Assembly: GCF_000308855.1 (NCBI RefSeq)
Contig: NZ_BAGM01000095.1
Coordinates: forward strand, 1-64,000
Source: Nocardia veterana NBRC 100344
GTDB lineage: Bacteria; Actinomycetota; Actinomycetes; Mycobacteriales; Mycobacteriaceae
Length of the DNA: 64,000 nt
Direction of reading: 5' to 3'
Below the pieces are notes generated by a model, which was not told the origin of the DNA, made no database searches, and saw only the letters and a list, made by a program, of their open reading frames with translations. The first letter of the stretch is position 1, and each line of letters opens with the position of its first letter. Positions 44,359 to 52,334 of this stretch are shown in pieces. Position numbers and translations under genes: made by a program.

Positions 44359-46122
44359 CTACATGGGCATGTCGTAGCACCAGTCCCTGAATTCCTGGCT
44401 GCCCTTCCCCTTCTTCAACGTCTGCCAGTATTCGTTGTGCACGACGATGAGGAATCGAGATCGGGGCTGATTCGGGAATTCGATGACCATCCAGGTTCGG
44501 TCCGGTTCCACCTGTGCGGGGGTAATCCACTGGTAGGTCGTGTAGGCGATGCCGCCGCGGCTCCAACCGGGATCTTTGTGGTTGTACGGCAATCTGGCGA
44601 CCGCCTTCTGCGCGGCCGACTCCGAATCGTAGGACAACACGGCATATTGCGGCACGTCCGGTGTTGCCCAGCAGTCCCATGCCACCTTCCAGGAATCGAG
44701 TCGCATGTCGGGAGCGCCGGGTCCCGGTGTTCGCAAATTCTTGCCGTCACGCTCGCGAAAGCACGACTGACCGCCGTATCCGCCCCCGGTGCTGCCCGAC
44801 CCGGTCGGCTGGACCAGCTGCGGGAAAACGGCTTTCAACGAGTCGAGGCTTTCGCCGTCTGATCGTTTGTGCTTCACCACGACGACTGCGGCAACGAGAG
44901 CGATCAGCACCACCACGGCGATGATGATCACGGCCACCACCCCACCGGAACGCTTCTGCGGTCGCGGATAGCCGGGCGGGGGTGGATATCCGGACGGTGT
45001 AGGCGGAACCGGGTACCCCATCGGGACCGCTGCTCCGGGACCGATCGGATCGCGACGCGGAGTGAGGTTTGCAGTCGGCGCCATGGCGGCCGGCGGCGCC
45101 GAAAGCTGTTGCTGACCAGGAGGAACGCCCGCCGGGATCCGAGTCGGGCCCATCTGCCCGGAAACGGCGGTCGGCACCGGTGGCGACGCGGGATACCCGC
45201 TCGGGGGGCGAACGCCGGATGCGCCGAGGAGCATCGGATTCGGCTCGCCCATCCCAACCGGGTGCCCCGCACCGGCGAGCTCACCCACCGGCGCGCTCAA
45301 CGCCGCCCGCGTCGCCGCCGCGAATTCGCTACAGCTGCCGAACCTTTCGGCGGCCCGCTTCGACATCGCGCGGGCGATCACCGCGTCCATCGCCGGCGGC
45401 AGGCCGGGGCGGCGGACACTCGCGGGCGGGACCGGGAGTTGCAGATGACCGCGGATCACCTCGGTCGGATGCTCGGAATCGAACGGCCCGGTTCCGGTGA
45501 GCAGCCAGTACAGCGCGCACGCCAGGGAGTACTGGTCGGAGCGGTGGTCGAGTTCGGCGCCGGTCATCTGCTCGGGCGAGGCGTAGGCGAGGGTCGCGGT
45601 GAACATCCCCGCCTGGGTCAGGTGGGTGGAATCCTCACGCAGGCGGGCGATTCCGAAATCGGTGAGAAACACCCGCTCACCCTTGCCGCCCACCGCTCGC
45701 GCCAGCAGTATGTTGGCCGGCTTCACATCTCGGTGCAGGACACCGTTGCTGTGCGCGTAATCCAGTGCGGCGGCGACACCTTCGATGATCTGCACCGCCC
45801 GTTCGGGGGGCAACGTCAACGGGTTCACCGTCGCGGCGTCGATGCCGTCGACGTACTGCATGCAGATCCACAGCTGATCGTCCTCGACGCCGCGGTCGTA
45901 GACGGCGACGATGCCGGGGTGATCGAGCTGCGCGCACAGGTCGGCCTCGCGCTCGAACCGCGCCCGGATCTCGGCATCGGTGTAGAGCTCACGGTTGAGC
46001 AGCTTCAAGGCGGTCAGTCGCGGCAGGCGCGGATGCCGCGCCAGATAGACCGATCCCATCCCCCCCTGTCCGAGCAGTCGCTCCACGGTGAAGCCGGCGA
46101 ACACGTCACCGCTGTTCAACAC
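44359..46122 (-). CDS. Transmembrane Ser/Thr protein kinase
   Basis: A 587-residue Hanks-type kinase. The kinase domain is at ~10-270, with GQGGMGSVYLARHP, Lys40, HRDVKPAN (Asp132), DFG and SPEQ in YASPEQMTG. It is followed by a Pro/Gly/Met-rich linker (about 270-395). One membrane helix (VVAVIIIAVVVLIALVAAVVVV) leads to a ~165-residue outer domain with cysteines in CFRERDG, WDCWATPD and DWCYDMPM, probably a small sensor. GTG start with GGGGGAA 6 nt upstream. It is unlike the other kinase beyond the catalytic part and is read towards pfkA from the opposite side. The ligand is unknown. Confidence 0.92.
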   Translation of the reverse strand: MLNSGDVFAGFTVERLLGQGGMGSVYLARHPRLPRLTALKLLNRELYTDAEIRARFEREADLCAQLDHPGIVAVYDRGVEDDQLWICMQYVDGIDAATVNPLTLPPERAVQIIEGVAAALDYAHSNGVLHRDVKPANILLARAVGGKGERVFLTDFGIARLREDSTHLTQAGMFTATLAYASPEQMTGAELDHRSDQYSLACALYWLLTGTGPFDSEHPTEVIRGHLQLPVPPASVRRPGLPPAMDAVIARAMSKRAAERFGSCSEFAAATRAALSAPVGELAGAGHPVGMGEPNPMLLGASGVRPPSGYPASPPVPTAVSGQMGPTRIPAGVPPGQQQLSAPPAAMAPTANLTPRRDPIGPGAAVPMGYPVPPTPSGYPPPPGYPRPQKRSGGVVAVIIIAVVVLIALVAAVVVVKHKRSDGESLDSLKAVFPQLVQPTGSGSTGGGYGGQSCFRERDGKNLRTPGPGAPDMRLDSWKVAWDCWATPDVPQYAVLSYDSESAAQKAVARLPYNHKDPGWSRGGIAYTTYQWITPAQVEPDRTWMVIEFPNQPRSRFLIVVHNEYWQTLKKGKGSQEFRDWCYDMPM

Positions 46123-46173
46123 CTACGTTCCCCCTTCCGGCGACGTACCAGGTGGCGATCCTACCCGGATCGC

Positions 46174-46833
46174 TCAGCCCGGCGTGACCAGGCCGGATTC
46201 GTAGGCGATCACCACGGCCTGGGCGCGATCACGCAGATCGAGCTTGGAAAAGACCTTGGAGACATGGGTTTTCACGGTCTGCTCGGCGACGAACAGTGCC
46301 TCGGCGATCTCGGTGTTCGACATCCCCTTGGCGATCAGCTCCAGCACTTCCCGTTCCCGGGGAGTCAGCGCATTCAGCGCCGGGGCGGGTTTCGGACGGG
46401 CGCGCCGCCGAGTGACATCGGCGATCAGCCGCCGAGTCACCGTGGGCGCCAACAGCGCCTGCCCCTCGGCCACGACGCGCACTGCCCGCACCAGCTCGTC
46501 CGCGGGCGCGTCCTTGAGCAGAAATCCACTGGCCCCCAACCCCAGTGCCTCGTAGACGTAGTCGTCGATATCGAAAGTGGTGAGCATCAGCACCCGCACC
46601 GGCGGATCGAATCCGGCGGCCAGGATGGCCCGCGCCGCCTCCAGCCCGTTCATCTCGGGCATCCGCACATCCATCAGCACCACATCGGGTCGCAGCCGTT
46701 TGGCCTCGGCGACCGCGATCGCACCGTTGGCGGCATCGCCGATGACACTGATATCGGGCTGGGCGGCCAGCAGCGCCCCGAACCCCTGCCGGACCATGGC
46801 CTGGTCGTCGGCGATCAACACGGTGATGGGCAT
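46174..46833 (-). CDS. NarL/LuxR-type response regulator
   Basis: A 219-residue regulator. The receiver domain has VLIADDQAMVRQGF, the phospho-Asp in VVLMDVRMPEMNG, LTTFDIDDYV and FLLKDAPADEL; the C-terminal LuxR helix-turn-helix reads LTPREREVLELIAKGMSNTEIAEALFVAEQTVKTHVSKVFSKLDLRDRAQAVVIAYESG. ATG at 46833 with GAGG upstream. It follows uppP by 7 bp on the same strand, and the matching histidine kinase precedes uppP. The three genes therefore form one operon, with the kinase and regulator separated by the lipid-carrier phosphatase. Confidence 0.93.
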   Translation of the reverse strand: MPITVLIADDQAMVRQGFGALLAAQPDISVIGDAANGAIAVAEAKRLRPDVVLMDVRMPEMNGLEAARAILAAGFDPPVRVLMLTTFDIDDYVYEALGLGASGFLLKDAPADELVRAVRVVAEGQALLAPTVTRRLIADVTRRRARPKPAPALNALTPREREVLELIAKGMSNTEIAEALFVAEQTVKTHVSKVFSKLDLRDRAQAVVIAYESGLVTPG

Positions 46834-46840
46834 ATCCGCC

Positions 46841-47791
46841 TCAGAGGAATCGAACGACCGACAGCAGACCCGCGACCAGGCAGTACACCGCGAACGGCAA
46901 CAGGGTGCGGGTTTTGAAGAACCGCTCCAGAAAACGCACCGCCAGCCATGCCGCCACACCGGCGACGAGGGCGCCCACGAGCGCTTGCCCGTGAATGCCG
47001 GCGGCCTGCGGGCCGGCCAGCTCCGGCAGTTTCAACACGCCCGCCGCCAGAATGACCGGCGTGGCCAGCAGGAAGGCGAACTTCGCGGTGTCCTCGTGAT
47101 CGAGACCGCGCAGCAGGCCGCCGACCATGGTCAGCCCGGATCGGCTGAAACCGGCGAGCAGCGCACCCGATTGCGCCAGCCCGATACCCAGCGCATCCTT
47201 CACCGACAGGGCGGCCAGCCGCTCGTCGGATTCGATCTGCACCTCGTCCTGCACCGCGACTCCGCGAGCCCGGGCCTCGGCGCGGGCCTCGTCCGCCGCG
47301 AAGCGACGACCGTATTCGGCCAGGGTCGGGGCGTTGCGGCGGCGCAGCCCCTCCCCCACGATCAGCACCACGCCGTTGAGGGTGAGGAAGACACTCGCGT
47401 AGATGGGTGTCGCGAACATGGTGCGCAGTGGGTGTTCCAGCAGCAGTCCGAGCACGCCGACCGGGATGGTCGCCAGCACGATCAGCCACGCCAGCCGCTG
47501 CGCGGAGGTCTCGACGCGCCGGGTCCGCAGGGTGGTGACGAAGCCGACGATGATGTCGCGCCAGTCCCGCCAGTAGTAGCCCAGCAGCGCGATCGCGGTC
47601 GCGACGTGCAAAGCGACCACGAAGGCGAGATACGGGGTGCCGTTCTCGGAGTCGCCCTCGGTGACGAGCTTTTCCCAGCTGCCGCCCAGCCAGGCCGGAA
47701 CCAGGACGGAATGGCCGAGGCTCGAGATCGGGAACAGTTCGGTGACGCCCTGCAGCGCGCCGATCACGATGGCTTGGAAATAGGTGAGCAT
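46841..47791 (-). CDS. uppP: Undecaprenyl-diphosphatase
   Basis: A 316-residue multi-pass membrane enzyme of the BacA/UppP family, slightly longer than usual because of a charged loop (about residues 160-205, YGRRFAADEARAEARARGVAVQDEVQIESDE). The catalytic motifs are both present: GALQGVTELFPISSLGHSVLVP (E-rich (E/Q)xxxE region and PISSxGH) and GFSRSGLTM. It dephosphorylates polyprenyl pyrophosphate to recycle the carrier for wall synthesis and can give bacitracin tolerance. It sits between a histidine kinase (12 bp) and its response regulator (7 bp), so a cell-envelope signal probably controls it. Confidence 0.93.
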   Translation of the reverse strand: MLTYFQAIVIGALQGVTELFPISSLGHSVLVPAWLGGSWEKLVTEGDSENGTPYLAFVVALHVATAIALLGYYWRDWRDIIVGFVTTLRTRRVETSAQRLAWLIVLATIPVGVLGLLLEHPLRTMFATPIYASVFLTLNGVVLIVGEGLRRRNAPTLAEYGRRFAADEARAEARARGVAVQDEVQIESDERLAALSVKDALGIGLAQSGALLAGFSRSGLTMVGGLLRGLDHEDTAKFAFLLATPVILAAGVLKLPELAGPQAAGIHGQALVGALVAGVAAWLAVRFLERFFKTRTLLPFAVYCLVAGLLSVVRFL

Positions 47792-47803
47792 CGCCGCTAA
47801 GTG

Positions 47804-49045
47804 TTACACGATCGCGGCGCCGTCCACCGCCTCCGGTGCGGCGGTCTCCTCACGGTCGTGCAGCGGTAACCGGGCATACACCTGGAAGCCACCTTCGGAG
47901 CGCGGCCCGGCGGCCAGCATCCCACCGATGGCCTCGGCGCGCGCCCGCATGCCGGCGATCCCGCTGCTGACCCCGCTCGCCGCCGGCGCCGGGCCGGTTC
48001 CGGCGTCGTTGGCGATCAGCACCTCCACCGCCTGCTCGGTGACGGTCACCGTCGCGGTGACGGCCGCGCCCGGCGCGTGCCGCGAGACGTTCGACAGCGA
48101 CTCCTGCACGATCCGGTACAGCGCCAAGCCGACGGTATCGGGCACCGCTGCGAGCGAACCCTCGATGGTCCAGTCGATCCGGACCCCGGCGCGGCGCACG
48201 CCGTCGAGGACCGACACCACATCCGCGGCGACCGGCTGGGGCGCGTGCTCGGGCAGCTGCCCGTCGCTGCGCAGCACACCGAGCATGCTCCGGATCTCGT
48301 TGAGCGCCTCGCGTGCCGAAGCGCCGATCGATTCGAACTCCGCCCGCGCCGCCGGGGATACGTCGGTGACGCGATACGGCGCGGTCTGCGCCTGCACCAC
48401 CACCATGGACATGTGGTGGGCCACCACATCGTGCAGATCACGCGCGATACGCGCCTTCTCCTCGAGGATCGCGCGACGGGCTCGTTCCAGCTCGTTCTGT
48501 TCCTCCTGCCGCACCAGCGCCTGCCGCGACAGCACCAGCCAGCGCACCAGCAAACCGAATCCGACCAGCCCGGTCATCGCCAGCGGCCAGCCGAAACCGG
48601 CCTCGGCGAACGAGCTCGTTCCGGCCATGGTGGTGGCGAACAGCAGGGACGAGGCGATCCAGGCGACCAGCACGATCTGGATCGGCGCCCGCACCGCGAC
48701 CGCGAACAGCAACGCGAACAACACCAGAATGTGGACCACCTGGAACGGCAGATCGTTACCCGGCTGATGCGGGATCGCCAGCGCGATCAGCAATGCCGCG
48801 CCGGCGGAGATCGCCCAGCCCAGCGCCGCGTTGGCCCGGATCAGCGCCAGCGGGAACACCGCCAGCGCGGCGATGAACGGCTGCGCGCCGGCCGGCACCT
48901 GATGGGTGATGTGCAGGGTCGGCCACCCCACGGCGAACAGAATTCCGACGACCACCACCGTCGCGACATCGGACCACAGCCGGAGTCGGCCGGGGGTCCG
49001 CGCCGAGGCGCGCAGCCGTCGCGCCGTTCGTATCACCCGTGTCAT
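47804..49045 (-). CDS. NarL-type sensor histidine kinase
   Basis: A 413-residue kinase. About six membrane helices in the first ~165 residues (VATVVVVGILFAVGW..., FIAALAVFPLALIRANAALGWAISAGAALLIALAI, ILVLFALLFAVAV, ...) precede a coiled segment and HisKA_3 (EEKARIARDLHDVVAHHMSMVVVQAQ) and HATPase_c (LYRIVQESLSNVSRHAPGA, SGIAGMRARAEAIGG). TAGGCT on the minus strand (49058-49053) is 7 nt before the ATG, so the transcript is probably leaderless; the longer open frame to 49390 has no support. It heads an operon with uppP and the response regulator and is divergent from the phospholipase-hydrolase fusion. Confidence 0.92.
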   Translation of the reverse strand: MTRVIRTARRLRASARTPGRLRLWSDVATVVVVGILFAVGWPTLHITHQVPAGAQPFIAALAVFPLALIRANAALGWAISAGAALLIALAIPHQPGNDLPFQVVHILVLFALLFAVAVRAPIQIVLVAWIASSLLFATTMAGTSSFAEAGFGWPLAMTGLVGFGLLVRWLVLSRQALVRQEEQNELERARRAILEEKARIARDLHDVVAHHMSMVVVQAQTAPYRVTDVSPAARAEFESIGASAREALNEIRSMLGVLRSDGQLPEHAPQPVAADVVSVLDGVRRAGVRIDWTIEGSLAAVPDTVGLALYRIVQESLSNVSRHAPGAAVTATVTVTEQAVEVLIANDAGTGPAPAASGVSSGIAGMRARAEAIGGMLAAGPRSEGGFQVYARLPLHDREETAAPEAVDGAAIV

Positions 49046-49198
49046 ACCAACGAGCCTAGGAATCGCGCGGCGATTCGTCCTCACCCCGAAGGGCGACTTC
49101 GCACCCCCTACCCCGGTATGAGGAAACGGCGGGCGCGCACCTCGGTAGCGGTGCCGAAATCGATCCGCAGCGGGAGGTCCGGCGCGGTCCCGGATTCC

Positions 49199-49204
49199 TA
49201 CCTT
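49199..49204 (+). promoter_or_regulatory. -10 box of the PLA2-hydrolase gene
   Basis: TACCTT lies 7 nt before the ATG at 49212, with no ribosome site in between. It faces the TAGGCT box of the divergent histidine-kinase operon 140 bp away. Confidence 0.45.
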
Positions 49205-49211
49205 CGCCATC

Positions 49212-51764
49212 ATGAGCGAAGCAGTGGATTCGGGTCGAAACCCGATCGGGTGGCGGCACGGCGTCGTCGCCGCAGTCGTGGCGGTGGTGGTGCTGACGAT
49301 ACTGTCGGCGTGGCCGCCGGCCGCTCGGGCGGCTGCCGCCGGGCAGCGGCCGGAGGACGCGGCTGCGCGCGCGGCGGTGCTGGCGCTCACCGGTGACCGT
49401 CCGGACCGTGCGGCCGTTCCGGCGGATTTCGCTGCGACACAGGGTTATCGGCCCGTCCAGCTCGACGGCACGGCGGTCGATCCCGGGGGTGAATGTTCGT
49501 CGCCGATTCGTCTGCCCGCCGAATTCGACACCGCCTGCAAGGCGCACGACCTCGGCTACGACCTCCTGCGCTACGCCGAATCGCACGGCCGGCCGCTCGG
49601 CCCGTGGGCGCGCCGGGCCATCGACAACGCGCTCGAAACCCGGATGTTCGACGCCTGTGCCGCGCGCACGGACGTCGTCGCCCGCCTGCGCTGCACCACG
49701 ATGGCGACCGTGGCCACCGCCGCCGTCGATCTGAACTCGCGGCGCCAGAACTATGCCGCGCCGATGCCCGAATACCTGTTCGGCCGCAGGCTTTCCGGAA
49801 CCGACATCGGCCCACAGCTGGTGCACGTGCCGGCCGCGCTCGCGATGGTGCTGTTGCTGACGGCCGCCTTGTTCGCCGTGGTGCGTCGGCTCATCCGACC
49901 GGGACGCCGGCCGGCTGCGTCGATCGCGGCGAAATACCGTGCCCCACTCGGCAATTCGCCGGATGCGGTGGGATCGACTGTGCGTTCTGCCGACACCGGA
50001 GCCCGGCACGCACGGTTCGGCAGGAAGCGTCCACGTCCCACCGCAGACACGGCGCCCGGTCAGCGAATTATCTTGTCGAACACGACCTTTCGTGGACTCG
50101 TGCATCGCCCGTTCACGACTTCGCGTCGTATCGGCGCCACCGTCACCGCGACCGTGGCGGGCCTGCGCGCTGCGGCCGTGCGGCATATCGACAACTTCTC
50201 CGCGTGGTTCGGCACACCGGCTGTAGCGGTAGCCGGCAGCAGCGGGAATCCCTGGCGCACCGGGCCGGCGGTCGGCGCCTTGCGCACGGGGCAGCCGGAC
50301 CGTGGCTCGGCCCGACGGCGTGCCTCGGCACGGACAACCTCGGCACGGACAACACCGACGGGTGCCGCCGGACCCGAGCCGGCCCCGGCGATCTACGCAG
50401 TGTGCCGGAACGTCCTGCGCGCCTTGGCCCGCCGTGCCGCGCGGACGCCGCGCGTCGGCACGGTCCTCGCGGTCGGCTGCGGAGTTGCCGCTTCGCTGGC
50501 ACCGGGTCTGCTTCCCCGCACGTCGATCGCACAGGCACTCCTCACCGCACTCCTGGTGCTCATCGCCCTCGCGCTGGCCGGTGTGGGGCGGAAAGTCTTG
50601 CGCCCCTTCGGAATCGATACCGAGCAGCGGCTGTCGCGGTATCGCCGGCCGATCGCCGCGATATCGGCCGTCGGCACAACGGCTGCTGTGGGTCACGCCT
50701 GGTTCTGGCAGAACCGCCTGCGCGCGGCGATGGATTTTCCGGCGGTAGGCCCCGGATACTGGCTGCGCTGGGCGGTGGGCGTGGTATCGGTGGTCGTCCC
50801 GGTCCTGCTCCTCGCACGCGGTCTACGCCAGGTCGCGGGACATGCCGGCCGAATCCGCGCCGCCGCGCTGGTGACGGCGACGGTGCTGGCGTGCCAGTTC
50901 GCCGTACTCCCGACGCTCGTGACCTGGCAGCGGGCGTCGTTCGCCGCCGCCGATGCCGCGGTGGATCCGAGTCTGGTTCAACCGGTTTCATACACTCGGT
51001 CGGGAAGTCCGGATTCGGTGGTGAGCTGGTCCTCGCTCGGCGCCGAGGGCCGCAAATTCGTCGCCGAACGCGGACGATCGGTGCGGATCTACATCGGCCT
51101 GGCATCCGCGCCCGACCTGGATTCCCGGGTGGCTCTGGCACTTCGGGAGCTCGAACGCTCCGGCGGCTTCGAGCGCGGCCATCTGGTGATGATGGTGCCC
51201 ACCGGTTCCGGCTGGCTCGACGCGAAGGCGGCGCGCGGCCTGGACGAACGATTCGACGGTGATGCCACCCTGATCGGCATGCAGTACTCGCAGGCGCCGA
51301 GCTGGGCGACCTTCCTGTTCGCCCGCGCCGAGGCCGAACGCTCGGCGCGGGCCCTGTTCACCGCGATCGAACGCCGACTGGCCACCGTGCCCCATCCGCC
51401 GAAGCTGTACATCTACGGACAAAGCCTGGGCGCGACCGCGGGCAGTGCGGTGTTCGCCGACGATGACGACGAACGCAGCCGTGTCTGCGCGGCACTGTGG
51501 GCCGGCCCGCCGGTGGCGACCGCGCACCGCGGTAGTGCGACCATCCTCGCCAACTCCTCCGATCCGGTGGTGCAGTGGTCGCCCCGATTGCTCTGGCGTG
51601 CACCGGATTCGACCGGCACCCACCCCGACGCCCCGCGCCCGCCCTGGCTGCCGGTGCTCAGCTGGGTGCAGACCACCGCGGACATGCTCTCGGCCCTGGC
51701 GCCGGGACCGGGCCACGGCCATCGCTACGGGACGGATCAGGGCACCGCGCTCGGATCCTGCTGA
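49212..51764 (+). CDS. Fusion of a secreted phospholipase A2-like domain and an alpha/beta-hydrolase (Abhydrolase_9 type)
   Basis: An 850-residue membrane protein. Residues 18-40 are a signal/anchor helix. Residues ~90-190 match prokaryotic phospholipase A2: paired cysteines (C95, C109, C149, C161) and the FDTACKAHDLGYDLLRYA helix with the C-x-x-H112-D113 catalytic motif. A helix at ~207-226 and a basic ~190-residue low-complexity region follow, then several helices (about 410-585) and a C-terminal α/β-hydrolase with LYIYGQSLGATAGS (nucleophile Ser738) and acid/His regions near the end. Helices plus hydrolase match the membrane Abhydrolase_9 family of actinobacteria. Joining it to a PLA2 domain is unusual. 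TACCTT 7 nt before the ATG suggests a leaderless mRNA. A role in phospholipid or wax-lipid turnover is inference. Confidence 0.8.
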   Translation: MSEAVDSGRNPIGWRHGVVAAVVAVVVLTILSAWPPAARAAAAGQRPEDAAARAAVLALTGDRPDRAAVPADFAATQGYRPVQLDGTAVDPGGECSSPIRLPAEFDTACKAHDLGYDLLRYAESHGRPLGPWARRAIDNALETRMFDACAARTDVVARLRCTTMATVATAAVDLNSRRQNYAAPMPEYLFGRRLSGTDIGPQLVHVPAALAMVLLLTAALFAVVRRLIRPGRRPAASIAAKYRAPLGNSPDAVGSTVRSADTGARHARFGRKRPRPTADTAPGQRIILSNTTFRGLVHRPFTTSRRIGATVTATVAGLRAAAVRHIDNFSAWFGTPAVAVAGSSGNPWRTGPAVGALRTGQPDRGSARRRASARTTSARTTPTGAAGPEPAPAIYAVCRNVLRALARRAARTPRVGTVLAVGCGVAASLAPGLLPRTSIAQALLTALLVLIALALAGVGRKVLRPFGIDTEQRLSRYRRPIAAISAVGTTAAVGHAWFWQNRLRAAMDFPAVGPGYWLRWAVGVVSVVVPVLLLARGLRQVAGHAGRIRAAALVTATVLACQFAVLPTLVTWQRASFAAADAAVDPSLVQPVSYTRSGSPDSVVSWSSLGAEGRKFVAERGRSVRIYIGLASAPDLDSRVALALRELERSGGFERGHLVMMVPTGSGWLDAKAARGLDERFDGDATLIGMQYSQAPSWATFLFARAEAERSARALFTAIERRLATVPHPPKLYIYGQSLGATAGSAVFADDDDERSRVCAALWAGPPVATAHRGSATILANSSDPVVQWSPRLLWRAPDSTGTHPDAPRPPWLPVLSWVQTTADMLSALAPGPGHGHRYGTDQGTALGSC

Positions 51765-51847
51765 CCAGCACCGCGCCCCTCGCGCCGCCGATCCGTGTGC
51801 TATACCGGTTCTCGCAGGTCAGAACTGTAAATCGGCGGAAGGACGGC

Positions 51848-52297
51848 ATGGACAAGCCCACGAATCTGGTGGAATTCGAGACCATGCTGCTCGGCCGCTA
51901 CACCATTCACCCGCGCTACCGCCGCGACGGCACCCGGCTCGACCGCAGTGCCTACCTGCTGCTCAGCCGGCTCGCGATCGAAGGCCCGATGTCGATCGGT
52001 CAGCTCAGCGAGGCCTTCGGCCTCGACACCTCCACGTTGAACCGGCAGACCGCGGCGCTGCTGCGGGCCGGTCATGTGGAGCGGATTCCGGACCCGGACG
52101 GCGGGATGGCGCGAAAGTTCCGCGTCACCCCCGCCGGCGAGCGGAGTCTGGATGCCGAGCGCAATGCCAATATCGAGGGTCTCGGGCGGGTCATGGCCGA
52201 CTGGTCGCCCGACGATGTCGCCCGATTCGCGGAGTACCTGCAGCGCTTCAACACCGATATCGAGCGCCTCGACGGGCGGCCCTGGCCGCGACCCTGA
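51848..52297 (+). CDS. MarR family transcriptional regulator
   Basis: A 149-residue winged-helix protein. The helix-turn-helix is near residues 46-72 (PMSIGQLSEAFGLDTSTLNRQTAALLRAGHVERI) and the wing is PDPDGGMARKFRVTPAGERSL. ATG at 51848 with GGAAGGA 5 nt upstream; an open frame runs 273 bp further upstream across the preceding gene end without support. It follows the phospholipase-hydrolase gene by 83 bp in the same direction and converges with gatA. Its targets are not evident; no palindrome stands out at its start. Confidence 0.87.
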   Translation: MDKPTNLVEFETMLLGRYTIHPRYRRDGTRLDRSAYLLLSRLAIEGPMSIGQLSEAFGLDTSTLNRQTAALLRAGHVERIPDPDGGMARKFRVTPAGERSLDAERNANIEGLGRVMADWSPDDVARFAEYLQRFNTDIERLDGRPWPRP

Positions 52298-52334
52298 TCG
52301 GGCCGCGGCCGGGCCCACGCGGGACCCGATCAGG
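52293..52334. terminator. Inverted repeat spanning two converging stop codons
   Basis: CCTGATCGGG (52293-52302) and CCCGATCAGG (52325-52334) are perfect 10-bp arms with a GC-rich 22-nt loop. The left arm contains the MarR stop and the right arm the gatA stop. It probably acts as a shared terminator. Confidence 0.6.
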
